Below, piece after piece: positions 8,378-16,656 of a stretch of 64,000 nt of DNA. The position numbers were made by a program, and so were the translations under genes. The number at the start of each line of letters is the position of its first letter. The first letter of the stretch is position 1. The DNA is from CAIYWZ01 sp964497925 (GTDB lineage Bacteria > Pseudomonadota > Alphaproteobacteria > CAIYWZ01), in assembly GCA_964497925.1 (NCBI GenBank), contig CAZCFE010000005.1:22157-86156 (forward strand), in the 5' to 3' direction. The notes beneath the pieces are model-generated. The model did not search any database. It was not told the origin of the DNA and saw nothing but the letters and a program-made list of their open reading frames with translations.

Positions 8378-9646
8378 ATGTTAGACATTAAATTCATCAG
8401 AGAAAACGGGAACGAGTTCGATCAAGGCCTTAGCAAAAGAGGAGCTTCTCCTTTATCCAGTGAGCTATTAGAACTTGATACTCGCTATCGATCCGTTTTA
8501 ACCCAAGTTCAAAGTTTATTATCTTCCCGCAATCAACTGGCCAAAGACATTGGAAGCGCAAAGGCAAACGGCCAAGACACAGCCCCTTTTCTTGAGTTAA
8601 GCGCCAAAATTAAAGAGCAAATCCCTCTTTTAGAGGAAGAAGAAAGAACATTAAAAATACAACTAGATGCAAAACTTTCATGCATTCCAAATATACCAGC
8701 ATTTGATGTTCCACTTGGAAAAGACGAACACGATAATCAAGTTATTCGAACATTTGGCACGCCCCGTGTTTTTGATTTCACCCCTCTTTCTCACGAAGAT
8801 CTAGGCGCAAAAACAGGAATGATGGACTTTGAAACCGCAGCTAAAATGTCAGGTGCGCGTTTTGTGGTTTTACAAAAAGGATTGGCCAAACTTGAGCGGG
8901 CGCTTACACAATTCATGCTTGATTCACACACAAAAAATTTTGGATACACAGAAGTTTCTCCTCCTCTTCTTGTAAAAGCTGACACTCTTTTTGGAACAGG
9001 TCTTCTCCCAAAATTTGAAGAAGATTTGTTTAAAACGACCAGTGATTATTATCTTATCCCAACTGCAGAAGTTTCCCTGACAAGTCTTGTGCGTGAATCT
9101 ATTCTGGATGAATCTGATCTACCATTACGCTTTACAGCAAATACCCCCTGTTTTCGTCAAGAAGCAGGGTCGGCAGGAAGAGACACACGCGGCATGATTC
9201 GTCAGCATCAATTTTATAAAGTTGAGATGGTTTCCATCACCAAGCCAGAAGAATCACAAAACGAGCATCATCGCATGATAAACGCAGCTGAGGAAATTCT
9301 CAAGAAATTAAATCTTCCCTACAGGCTCATGCTTTTATGTTCAGGAGACATGGGTTTTCAATCGAACAAAACATACGATCTTGAAGTTTGGCTACCTTCA
9401 CAAAATACATATCGCGAAATTTCAAGCTGTTCTAATTGTGGGGATTTTCAAGCACGAAGAATGAACACACGATACAAATCTAGCACAGAAGGAACAAAAA
9501 ACATATTTGTACACACGCTTAATGGATCAGGCCTTGCTGTTGGGCGAACACTTATTGCTGTGATGGAGAATTACCAACAAGAAAATGGTACAATTATAAT
9601 ACCGGAAATCTTACGTCCATATATGAATGGAATGGAGTCTATATAA
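8378..9646 (+). CDS. serS: Serine--tRNA ligase
   Basis: Charges tRNA-Ser and tRNA-Sec; 422 residues. The start at 8378 is supported by GGAG six bases upstream and by the family N-terminus MLDIKFIREN; a TTG further upstream would overlap the previous gene. Residues about 30-105 form the long coiled-coil arm that grips the tRNA variable loop. The class II core follows: motif 2 in CFRQEAGSAGRDTRG, and motif 3 in NGSGLAVGRTLIAVMENYQ. The stop codon overlaps the next ATG by one base (TAATG), linking it to the envelope lipoprotein gene. Confidence 0.98.
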   Translation: MLDIKFIRENGNEFDQGLSKRGASPLSSELLELDTRYRSVLTQVQSLLSSRNQLAKDIGSAKANGQDTAPFLELSAKIKEQIPLLEEEERTLKIQLDAKLSCIPNIPAFDVPLGKDEHDNQVIRTFGTPRVFDFTPLSHEDLGAKTGMMDFETAAKMSGARFVVLQKGLAKLERALTQFMLDSHTKNFGYTEVSPPLLVKADTLFGTGLLPKFEEDLFKTTSDYYLIPTAEVSLTSLVRESILDESDLPLRFTANTPCFRQEAGSAGRDTRGMIRQHQFYKVEMVSITKPEESQNEHHRMINAAEEILKKLNLPYRLMLLCSGDMGFQSNKTYDLEVWLPSQNTYREISSCSNCGDFQARRMNTRYKSSTEGTKNIFVHTLNGSGLAVGRTLIAVMENYQQENGTIIIPEILRPYMNGMESI

Positions 9647-10461
9647 TGAAGTATTACATCTTATTTCTATCCTCTTTATTGATTTCATCTTGCACAGGAA
9701 GGATTGAGCCTCCCGCCCCTGTTGATGATAAACAAGAAGAAATGTTCGGCCCCAAGGAAATGAGCAAGAAACTAAAACAAGAACAAATGATCGCAGCTTT
9801 AATTGAAAAATATGGCCTTCATTCTGATAGCACACAACATTCCAATACAGGCTGGGATGTTGCGGATATAAGCACTGAAACTCAAGAAATTCAAGCCCCA
9901 ATCATCCAAGAGGATTCTCTTCCAAAACCCCTTAAAAAAGCACCTCCGCCTATTATGGAAACGCAGGTGAGCCCTCCGGCTGCCGAACAAGAAGAAAAAG
10001 AAACTACAGAACCTGTAAAAACAGATACTGGAATCCAAGCTCCAATAACAACTATAAACTCTTCATCAGAAATGATTTGGCCAGTAAAAGGAAATATCAT
10101 CAAAACTTACGGACCTGAAAAAGATGGAACATCAAGTGATGGAATCAGCATTCAAGCAAAAGAAGGAACACCTGTTCTTGCTGTTGCTGATGGAACGGTT
10201 GCATACTCGACGAATAAACTGAGCGGTCTTGGCAACTTGATTTTTGTCACCCATCCTAATGGTTTTATAAGCGTTTATGCACATTTAAAAAAGATCCATG
10301 TTTCCAAAGGTGACGCTGTGACACAAGGAACAAGTCTTGGAACTGTTGGAAAAACAGGCACTGTAAAAACAGCGCAGCTTTATTTCGAACTGCGAAAAAA
10401 AGAAAAAGGGAAAGTTGCAAGCTTTGATCCGATGAAAATATTAAAAGGGAAAAATTCATGA
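9646..10461 (+). CDS. NlpD/EnvC-like lipoprotein with degenerate LytM domain
   Basis: A 271-residue predicted lipoprotein: signal peptide with lipobox LISSC (C16), a long Pro/Glu/Lys-rich linker (about 20-140), and a C-terminal M23/LytM domain (about 145-265). Of the zinc and catalytic residues of active LytM peptidases, the first His and Asp (HxGxD pattern) are Ser164 and Ser168, and the final HxH is Gln244-x-Tyr246; only His212 in YAHL remains. It therefore cannot be a normal zinc endopeptidase. Like NlpD and EnvC of Escherichia coli it probably activates a cell-wall amidase during division. It lacks a recognisable LysM domain, which NlpD normally has. It overlaps the next gene by four bases. 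Confidence 0.85.
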   Translation: MKYYILFLSSLLISSCTGRIEPPAPVDDKQEEMFGPKEMSKKLKQEQMIAALIEKYGLHSDSTQHSNTGWDVADISTETQEIQAPIIQEDSLPKPLKKAPPPIMETQVSPPAAEQEEKETTEPVKTDTGIQAPITTINSSSEMIWPVKGNIIKTYGPEKDGTSSDGISIQAKEGTPVLAVADGTVAYSTNKLSGLGNLIFVTHPNGFISVYAHLKKIHVSKGDAVTQGTSLGTVGKTGTVKTAQLYFELRKKEKGKVASFDPMKILKGKNS

Positions 10462-10877
10462 ACTTTCTTTTCAAAAATAAATCAGTCAAGCCAAATTCTG
10501 TAAACTTTGATGAGAACACCCCATTGCCAGGGTTTTTGAAAACAGAGCCCAGCTTTAATATGGATTACCCACTTCCAGAACAAGAACCCGTTACGAAAGA
10601 AACCTCACAATTTTCAAAACCACTGAACACGCCTTCTCCTACATTTCCACCTTCTTATACAACAGAAAGAAAAGGTCCTCTAACAATTCATCTTTCTCAC
10701 TCAGGAATGTTGGGAATTTTGTTTGCACTTTTATTATTGGGAGTGCTGTTCTTTATGGCCGGATTTTTATCTGGCATGATGACAACAGAATATGCGGCCA
10801 CCCGATCAAGCGTTTCTTCCCCGCTCAAAAAACCTTCTGAAGCCATTATCGATTCTCAAGGAGACGACAATGTTTAA
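10458..10877 (+). CDS. Single-helix membrane protein of unknown function
   Basis: A 139-residue protein I do not recognise. Residues 1-72 are hydrophilic and Pro-rich, a single strong membrane helix follows (about 81-104, GILFALLLLGVLFFMAGFLSG, with spaced glycines that could pack against another helix), then about 30 polar residues. This suggests an inner-membrane anchor with its long N-terminal part on one side and a short tail on the other. It overlaps the LytM lipoprotein by four bases (ATGA) and the next lipoprotein by eight, so the three are translated together and likely work together in the envelope. Confidence 0.7.
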   Translation: MNFLFKNKSVKPNSVNFDENTPLPGFLKTEPSFNMDYPLPEQEPVTKETSQFSKPLNTPSPTFPPSYTTERKGPLTIHLSHSGMLGILFALLLLGVLFFMAGFLSGMMTTEYAATRSSVSSPLKKPSEAIIDSQGDDNV

Positions 10878-11319
10878 ATTTCTAATCTTGGCCTTTGCTT
10901 TATGCTCATGCTCAAAACCAACCTCTTTTTTGGGCAACGTGGGCGTTTTTCTTGAAAGCATCACAATTGTCTCAGAGCCTAAAATGAATCAAGACTCAGC
11001 AACGCCTGTTGATGTTGTGATCATTTATGATCCAAATCTTTTAGAACAAATCTTAAAACTCAGTGCGAATGATTACTTCATTAAAAAACAACAGCTTTTA
11101 AAAGACAACGCCGGATTAATGGAGGCGATTTCTTTTGAAGTTGTCCCTGGCCAAGTCATTCCAGACACAACAGTAACATTATCTCATCCAAACGGTGAAG
11201 GCGCAATTATATTTGCAAATTACAGCACCCCAGGCGATCATCGTTTTAAACTAGGACGTCAACAAACCATCCTTATTCGGATGAAACCTGAAAGCGTATC
11301 GATTGAGCCAGAAAGTTAA
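10870..11319 (+). CDS. Lipoprotein, possibly TssJ-like
   Basis: A 149-residue predicted lipoprotein; the ATG at 10870 gives a clean signal peptide MFKFLILAFALCSC with C14 as the probable lipidated cysteine, whereas an earlier in-frame ATG would not. The mature part has a pattern resembling TssJ, the outer-membrane lipoprotein of type VI secretion: MNQDSATPVDVVIIYDP, then a DYF segment, LLKD, EVVPGQ and FANYSTPGDHRFKL, compared with the N-x-D-PV-V-IY-L / ADFF / PGE layout of that family. This is recognition by eye and may be wrong. No other type VI gene lies nearby. It ends three bases before the convergent ABC permease. Confidence 0.6.
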   Translation: MFKFLILAFALCSCSKPTSFLGNVGVFLESITIVSEPKMNQDSATPVDVVIIYDPNLLEQILKLSANDYFIKKQQLLKDNAGLMEAISFEVVPGQVIPDTTVTLSHPNGEGAIIFANYSTPGDHRFKLGRQQTILIRMKPESVSIEPES

Positions 11320-11322
11320 AAC

Positions 11323-12159
11323 CTACTTTTTAACTGCCATCACAATCAGAATAATTGCTCCAGTCAAAAACTTTAAATCTGAGGGAGCAAGTCCCAAAGT
11401 TAAAGCAATACCTTGGATTTGTTGATAAATAAATGCGCCTACGATAGGGGCTAAAATTTGAGATTTAACGCTTGAAACTTTTATGATTTTTTCACCAATC
11501 ATTAACGCAGCAAGACCGTGAACAACAATCCCAATCCCCATGCCAATATCAGCATAACCCTGGGTTTGAACCATAAGCGCACCAGCTAAACCGCATACAA
11601 AATTTCCAAAAAACAGGCCTAAAATTGTATAAAAATCTAAATTCACGCCTTGCCTTTGAGCAAAATGCGGGTTCAAGCCAACAGCTCTAAATTGAAGGCC
11701 TTTTTGCGTTTTAAAAAATAAAAACATAAATAAAAATATAATAAAAATTAAAAACATAAGTATAAAAATCTTCACAGAAATATCATCTTCAAACGAGCTA
11801 AACAAATGAGATGTTCCAAATAAACTTATGTTGGGCTTGCCCATCAATCTTAGATTCACGCTATAAATCATCGTACTTAAGACAATCCCACATAAAAGCG
11901 TATTAACTTTGAATCTTATATGGATCCAGGCAGTGCCAATCCCCATAACACCTGACATAAAAGCACCCAATAAACACGCAATCACAGAAGGCACTCCTGA
12001 TACAATAAGGGCAGCGGAGGCAATTCCTCCCAATGGATATGATCCTTCTGATGTCAGGTCTGGAAAATTTAAAAACCTAAAAGGAATCAGCACTCCAAGA
12101 CCCAATATGGCTAAAATAGCTCCTTGGATAAGTCCTGCTTGAAAAAGTTCAAACGTCAC
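11323..12159 (-). CDS. ABC transporter permease, TrpXYZ/branched-chain type
   Basis: A 278-residue inner-membrane protein with about eight hydrophobic segments and the fold of the branched-chain/ribose permease family (BPD_transp_2). The N-terminal stretch GLGVLIPFRFLNFPDLTSEGS matches the permeases paired with ABC_sub_bind substrate proteins. It overlaps the ATPase gene by four bases and is the last gene of a three-gene importer. In streptococci such a system imports tryptophan, but family members have other substrates. A single permease gene implies a homodimer. The stop lies three bases from the convergent lipoprotein gene, with no room for a separate terminator. Confidence 0.88.
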   Translation of the reverse strand: MTFELFQAGLIQGAILAILGLGVLIPFRFLNFPDLTSEGSYPLGGIASAALIVSGVPSVIACLLGAFMSGVMGIGTAWIHIRFKVNTLLCGIVLSTMIYSVNLRLMGKPNISLFGTSHLFSSFEDDISVKIFILMFLIFIIFLFMFLFFKTQKGLQFRAVGLNPHFAQRQGVNLDFYTILGLFFGNFVCGLAGALMVQTQGYADIGMGIGIVVHGLAALMIGEKIIKVSSVKSQILAPIVGAFIYQQIQGIALTLGLAPSDLKFLTGAIILIVMAVKK

Positions 12160-12920
12160 ACTCTTTCTCCTTCCAATAAGATATCGTCTTCATATTCATG
12201 AAATTTTTGCAAAAGAGACTCTTGATCAAGAAAAGATTTATCGCTCACATCCATAACAATTTTCCCTCGATGAATCATAATCAAGCGATCTCCATAACGA
12301 AGAGCGTCGCTTAAATTATGTGTCACCATAAGAGATGTTAACCCATTTTCTTTGATCTTACTCGCTGTGTACTTCATTAATTTTTGTTGAATTTTAGGGT
12401 CAAGAGCACTTGTGTGCTCGTCAAGCAGTAAAATATCTGGATTTGAAAGAATCGCCATAAGCGTTGCAATTGCTTGTCTTTGCCCACCAGAAAGAGTCCC
12501 TAAGGGGCTGTGAAGATAGGTCTCCAACCCCAAATTCAGTTCTTGAATTGCTTTTATAATTGGCTTTGTATCATGCGAATAAAAAGCAAAAGTACTTTTT
12601 TTTGAGCGCATTAAACTTAACATTATATTTTCAAGTAATGTCATGTGTTCAATTGTGCCTTTACTAATATCTTGCGTAACGCTACTAATCCACATCGAAC
12701 GTTTATGAATAGGCATATCTGTTACATCTTTCTCACTAATAAAGATGCTTCCCATGTCTACCTGGTGCTCTCCTGAAATCGTTTTAAGAAGAGTTGATTT
12801 CCCGGATCCATTGCTTCCAATAATGACACAAAACTGACCTTTTTGAATATGCAGATTTATTCCACACAATGTTGGGGAAACATCAGAAAAAGACTTAGAA
12901 AGATCTTTGATTAACAACAT
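12156..12920 (-). CDS. ABC transporter ATP-binding protein
   Basis: The 254-residue ATPase of the importer. Walker A GSNGSGKS at residues 35-42, signature LSGGQ at 143-147, Walker B ILLLDE at 163-168, and the switch histidine in VTHNLSD. The D-loop is SALDP. All catalytic positions are intact. It lies six bases downstream of the substrate-binding gene and overlaps the permease by four bases, so the order on the transcript is binding protein, ATPase, permease. Assignment to the TrpX-type importer comes from its neighbours; by itself it resembles LivF/LivG-type ATPases. Confidence 0.93.
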   Translation of the reverse strand: MLLIKDLSKSFSDVSPTLCGINLHIQKGQFCVIIGSNGSGKSTLLKTISGEHQVDMGSIFISEKDVTDMPIHKRSMWISSVTQDISKGTIEHMTLLENIMLSLMRSKKSTFAFYSHDTKPIIKAIQELNLGLETYLHSPLGTLSGGQRQAIATLMAILSNPDILLLDEHTSALDPKIQQKLMKYTASKIKENGLTSLMVTHNLSDALRYGDRLIMIHRGKIVMDVSDKSFLDQESLLQKFHEYEDDILLEGERV

Positions 12921-12926
12921 CAGCTA

Positions 12927-13856
12927 CTACTCCACAATTGTTAAATCAGATGTACTTTGAAGATCTTTTATTCCAAATTTTTTCATTTGAGTTTTACTTA
13001 AAAACCCATGATGATCTTTTTGTGCAGGATCTTCGCGAAGAATATTTTTCTCTCCTTTAATCACCCTATCAACTAAATGAGCTGTTCTTATTCCAATTTT
13101 TTTATAATCAACCCCAAAACTTCCTAAAACTTGATGCTTTTTAACCGCATCACTATCTGCATTAAATATGGGGATATTCATTTTATTGGCTCCTGCGATA
13201 ATCACAGGCAATGCAGGCTGAATAGAGGCTCCAACCCCTACATACAAAAAATCAACTTTTCCCGAAAAAGCTTGCATTCGGATTGGAATATCGCGAGTTT
13301 GATCGATCGAAACAGGGAAAACTTTGATATAATTTTTCATGCCGGCATCCGTCATCATTTTTAAAAGAGCTGCATCATTCGCATCACCTGCTGCATATAA
13401 GATTCCAACTGTTTTTAAAGAAGGAAGAATTTTTTTTGCAAAATCAAGAAATGCATTTAAATCTGGTTTATCAGAAACTCCAGCACCTTTAATCCCAGCT
13501 GAAACAGGATCAGTTATGCATGAAAAAACAATTGGTATATTCTTGATCGTATTTTGCGCCATTTGCGCAACTGGCGTTGTCAATGTCACAATCGCCATAG
13601 GCGAACTTGCTTTAAGCTTTGTTAACATTTGACCAATTAATGACGCATCAAAATTTGTGTCAAGGGTCTCAAAACTAACTTTTTCACGATATCCAATATT
13701 CTCCATTTCATTTTTAAATCCATCAATGGCATTCTGCAAAGATGAATGCGGACCAAAATTAGCAATCCCAATCACAGATCCGGAAGGGGTTTGTTTGAAA
13801 AAGATGAGATACAAGGCACAAAAGATTGAAATCACAATAAGATTTTTTTTGAACAT
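12927..13856 (-). CDS. ABC transporter substrate-binding protein, TrpX-like
   Basis: A 309-residue protein of the ABC_sub_bind family (PF04392 type). A hydrophobic N-terminus (residues 5-20) acts as signal peptide or membrane anchor; there is no cysteine lipobox. The two-lobed binding fold is visible in VIGIANFGPHSSL, VTLTTPVAQMAQ, PIVFSCITDPVSAG, and LYVGVGASIQPALPVI. Streptococcal TrpX of this family binds tryptophan; the ligand here is unproven but an aromatic amino acid is a reasonable first test. It is the first gene of the three, and the 282-base upstream gap holds the promoter region shared with the divergent coiled-coil protein. Confidence 0.88.
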   Translation of the reverse strand: MFKKNLIVISIFCALYLIFFKQTPSGSVIGIANFGPHSSLQNAIDGFKNEMENIGYREKVSFETLDTNFDASLIGQMLTKLKASSPMAIVTLTTPVAQMAQNTIKNIPIVFSCITDPVSAGIKGAGVSDKPDLNAFLDFAKKILPSLKTVGILYAAGDANDAALLKMMTDAGMKNYIKVFPVSIDQTRDIPIRMQAFSGKVDFLYVGVGASIQPALPVIIAGANKMNIPIFNADSDAVKKHQVLGSFGVDYKKIGIRTAHLVDRVIKGEKNILREDPAQKDHHGFLSKTQMKKFGIKDLQSTSDLTIVE

Positions 13857-13903
13857 TTTTATATTCCTTTTTACAAAATTTAAATTACAGCAGTTAAAAA
13901 TCA

Positions 13904-13914
13904 GTTAAATTAAC
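13904..13914. repeat. Small palindrome in the leader of the ABC importer operon
   Basis: GTTAA-A-TTAAC is a perfect 11-base palindrome about 50 bases upstream of the substrate-binding gene. A partial copy, CAGTTAAA, sits 11 bases away at 13891. The rest of the 282-base divergent gap (13857-14138) is AT-rich and shows no RNA gene, long repeat or strong promoter match on either strand. Chance occurrence in AT-rich sequence is possible. Confidence 0.35.
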
Positions 13915-14138
13915 GACGCCAACGCCAACAACTTTTTGCTATAATCAATTTTTGAAAAGAAATCATAAAAACCTTCCGCAACAAAATAATAGACTTTTAT
14001 TCAATCATATTTTTAATAATAAGTCAAATTATAAATAAAAAAATCAATTCAGTTAGATATGAAAAATTAACCTTTTATTAACAAAGTCAGACCTAAGATG
14101 AAACCATTATTACTTATTAAATCACAAGGAGACTATAC

Positions 14139-14597
14139 ATGAAAACACCTTTTATCTGGGGAATTAGCGTGGGCGTTTTTATCATTGGAGCCATTGGCTT
14201 AAAACATGTTATGGCTCCTACCCCTATAGAAGAAGTTCTAACCCCTCTCCCCATAATTCAGCCTGAACCCCAACTCACAAAAGATATCCAGCCACTTACA
14301 CCAAAAGAAGAGGCTCCTGTAATTCCACAAGCTACAGCAACTAAAAAAGAACTAGATCCACAAAAGCAAAAAAATATTCGCAAAGAGGTCTATAAACTTG
14401 AGAGAAAATTATCAAGAATGGAGAAAAAAAAGCTTGAAAAAATAAAGAAAACAGAGCTTTATTTAAACCAAGCAAACACAAAAGCAAAGCGCTATCAAGA
14501 AAAGCTCACGATACTCAATCAAGAGCTCACATCAGAAAAAAGAAAATTAGAAAGCGAAATATTAGAAAAAAAATCCCAACTACCAGAGAAAGAGTAA
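14139..14597 (+). CDS. Membrane-anchored coiled-coil protein of unknown function
   Basis: I do not recognise this 152-residue protein. It has one N-terminal membrane segment (residues 5-25, FIWGISVGVFIIGAIGLKHV), a Pro-rich linker (27-72), and a long charged coiled coil (about 75-150) of Lys/Glu/Leu heptads such as YKLERKLSRMEKKKLEKI. The design resembles small periplasmic coiled-coil proteins, but there is no lipobox and no OmpA or SPOR domain. AAGGAG lies eight bases before the ATG. It stands alone between the divergent ABC operon and the promoter of the DUF2948 gene. Confidence 0.72.
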   Translation: MKTPFIWGISVGVFIIGAIGLKHVMAPTPIEEVLTPLPIIQPEPQLTKDIQPLTPKEEAPVIPQATATKKELDPQKQKNIRKEVYKLERKLSRMEKKKLEKIKKTELYLNQANTKAKRYQEKLTILNQELTSEKRKLESEILEKKSQLPEKE

Positions 14598-14626
14598 TCT
14601 TGACTTAAATCTGAAAAAAAAGGGGT

Positions 14627-14655
14627 TTGTTGTTTTGAATTCAAAATGCTATACT
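14627..14655 (+). promoter_or_regulatory. Predicted sigma-70 promoter for the DUF2948-hemH operon
   Basis: TTGTTG (14627-14632), 17-base spacer, TATACT (14650-14655). It predicts a start of transcription near 14662 and a leader of about 27 bases. No equally good promoter is seen before the following eight tightly packed genes. Confidence 0.6.
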
Positions 14656-14688
14656 AAACCATGTTGATTAATGAGCGCGGAGATAAAT

Positions 14689-15150
14689 ATGGATAAAACG
14701 CACCTTGATGAGGTTCATGAAGAGCTTCCCAATTATGACCCCCTTAAACTTAAAGCTGTTGATGAAGAGGACCTGGACATCCTATCTTGCGCTTTACAAG
14801 ATGCCATTGTCCCAGTAAACGCGATTTCTTATTCTAAGGATGATGGCGAATTCAAAATTTTAGCTAATCGTTACTGCTGGGAAGTAGAAGACCCTCAAAA
14901 CCTTGGGCACAGAGTTCATGCTGGGATTTCTTTTTCAAATGTAAAGTCTGTCCGCCAAAAAGGAATTGATTTAAATAATCCCGATGAAATGCTAACGCTT
15001 CTAACAATGAGCTATGATGACGATATAGTCCATCTTGTTTTTGCTGGAGGAAAGTTAATTGATATTAAAGTTAATGATTTAGAGTGTAAAGTCGCAGATC
15101 TTGATGCTCCTTATCAAACACACGCAATTCCAGACCACGAAAATCTATGA
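14689..15150 (+). CDS. DUF2948 family protein
   Basis: A 153-residue cytoplasmic protein of a conserved alphaproteobacterial family of unknown function. Family features seen: LKAVDEEDLDILSCALQDA near the N-terminus, ILANRYCWE, a strand VKSVRQKGIDL, LVFAGGKLIDIKV, and the ending NDLECKVADLDAPYQTHAIPDH. The ATG at 14689 is preferred over one 18 bases earlier because GGAG lies six bases before it. It has no membrane segment or catalytic motif I can name. The four-base overlap with hemH suggests coordinated expression with haem synthesis here. Confidence 0.85.
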   Translation: MDKTHLDEVHEELPNYDPLKLKAVDEEDLDILSCALQDAIVPVNAISYSKDDGEFKILANRYCWEVEDPQNLGHRVHAGISFSNVKSVRQKGIDLNNPDEMLTLLTMSYDDDIVHLVFAGGKLIDIKVNDLECKVADLDAPYQTHAIPDHENL

Positions 15151-16163
15151 AGATCGCAGTTGTTCTTTTTAATTTAGGTGGCCCCTCTTCTTTGGGCGGC
15201 GTAAAACCATTTCTATTCAACCTTTTTTACGATCCGGCGATCATAAGACTTCCAAACCCTTTACGGTGGCTTTTAGCAAAAATTCTTTCTAAAAAGAGAG
15301 AAAAAACAGCAACAGAAATATACAGAGAAATTGGAGGCAAGTCTCCAATACTAGATAACACTATTTTACAGCAACAAGCCTTAGAAAAAAGCCTTAAAGA
15401 AAAAGGGGTTGATGCAAAAGTTGTGATCGCGATGAGATATACACCCCCAAGAGTAGAGGATGCCATTGAAGAATTAAAAAAATACAATCCTGATCAAATT
15501 GTACTATTGCCGCTTTACCCTCAATATTCAACAACAACGACAGCATCATCATTTAAAGAATGGGATAAATTTTTTCTAAACTCAAAACTGACGGCGAGTG
15601 TCCACAAAATATGCTGCTATCCAGATGCGCCTGGCTTTTTAGATGCACAGGCTGATTTAATGAAAATGGACAGAATTTCAAACTTTCGAGTCCTTTTTTC
15701 AGCGCATGGACTCCCCATGAGCATTGTTAAATCTGGAGATCCTTACACAAATCAAGTTGAAATAACAGCAGCTAAAATTGCCAGTTGCTTTGAAGATTTA
15801 GATTACAAAGTTTGTTATCAGAGCAGGGTTGGTCCAGTCGAATGGGTGGGCCCTTCCACAGAAGAAGAGATTGTCAAATGCGGAAAAGAAGGGAAAAATG
15901 TAATTCTTGTCCCCTTAAGCTTTGTCAGCGAACATTCAGAGACACTTTTTGAATTGGATATTGAGTATAAAGATCTAGCAAAAGAAAGCGGAGTTCCCGA
16001 GTATATAAGAATTCCAACAGTTTCAACTCATAAAAATTTTGTAGATTTTTTAGTTGACACGACTTTGAGAATAGTGGATAATGATTTGGTTGCTTGCTCA
16101 TACATGGGTCAGAGAATATGTCCTGATTCATGCAAGAGCTGTCCGTGTTCATATAAATCTTGA
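15147..16163 (+). CDS. hemH: Ferrochelatase
   Basis: Inserts Fe2+ into protoporphyrin IX, the last step of haem synthesis, at the inner face of the membrane. The 338-residue protein has the N-terminal LFNLGGPSS, the PLYPQYSTTTTAS porphyrin-site strand, the catalytic histidine in FSAHGLP, and the acidic pair in VSEHSETLFELD. The C-terminus is cysteine-rich (C317, C325, C329, C332, C334, in CPDSCKSCPC), which in some ferrochelatases marks a [2Fe-2S] cluster; whether it forms here is unproven. It overlaps DUF2948 by four bases and is followed after 12 bases by hemJ, the enzyme for the preceding step. Confidence 0.97.
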   Translation: MKIAVVLFNLGGPSSLGGVKPFLFNLFYDPAIIRLPNPLRWLLAKILSKKREKTATEIYREIGGKSPILDNTILQQQALEKSLKEKGVDAKVVIAMRYTPPRVEDAIEELKKYNPDQIVLLPLYPQYSTTTTASSFKEWDKFFLNSKLTASVHKICCYPDAPGFLDAQADLMKMDRISNFRVLFSAHGLPMSIVKSGDPYTNQVEITAAKIASCFEDLDYKVCYQSRVGPVEWVGPSTEEEIVKCGKEGKNVILVPLSFVSEHSETLFELDIEYKDLAKESGVPEYIRIPTVSTHKNFVDFLVDTTLRIVDNDLVACSYMGQRICPDSCKSCPCSYKS

Positions 16164-16175
16164 GAGAATTTTGTA

Positions 16176-16634
16176 GTGAATATTGTGGGAAACTGGCTGG
16201 TTTCGAATTACCTCATATTTAAAGCATTGCACATTATTAGTGTTATCGCCCTTATGGCGGGATTGCTTTATTTACCTCGCCTTTTTGTTTACCACACCAA
16301 AGCAAAGCCTGGAGGTGAGCTTTGCGAGACACTTAAAGTAATGGAAAAAAGATTATTAAAAATAATTATAAACCCCGCGTTGGTATCAACAGTTATTTTT
16401 GGTGGAATTTTATTGTTTTCTCCAGGAATGATCGATTTTAAATCAGGGTGGTTACATGCAAAACTTTTATTGGTTTTGGGGCTAGCAGGAATTCACATGA
16501 TGATGGTGCGCTGGCAGAGGGATTTTGAATTGAATAAAAATTTAAAATCTGAAAAATTTTTTCGCATAGCCAATGAAGTCCCAACGCTTTTGATGATTTT
16601 TATTGTTTTTCTAGTCATTTTAAAGCCATTTTAA
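16176..16634 (+). CDS. hemJ: Protoporphyrinogen IX oxidase HemJ (UPF0093)
   Basis: An inner-membrane protein of 152 residues with four predicted helices, which oxidises protoporphyrinogen IX to protoporphyrin IX, feeding HemH directly upstream. Conserved features: KALHIISVIALMAGLLYLPR with the haem-ligand histidine, the motif VYH, and the later GWLHAKLLLVL containing the second conserved histidine and lysine. The start is taken as GTG at 16176; a second GTG three codons later is possible and the ribosome site is weak. The hemJ-rho neighbourhood is common in alphaproteobacteria. hemH and hemJ together give the last two steps of haem synthesis. Confidence 0.92.
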   Translation: MNIVGNWLVSNYLIFKALHIISVIALMAGLLYLPRLFVYHTKAKPGGELCETLKVMEKRLLKIIINPALVSTVIFGGILLFSPGMIDFKSGWLHAKLLLVLGLAGIHMMMVRWQRDFELNKNLKSEKFFRIANEVPTLLMIFIVFLVILKPF

Positions 16635-16656
16635 CATTAATTAAACAGGTAGGAAT

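Noticed and set aside
9646..10461. Active M23 zinc endopeptidase
   Set aside because: The first His and Asp and the final HxH are replaced, so zinc catalysis is not expected.
13857..14138. Trp-type riboswitch or T-box before the ABC importer
   Set aside because: No T-box core or leader peptide was seen; only a short palindrome.
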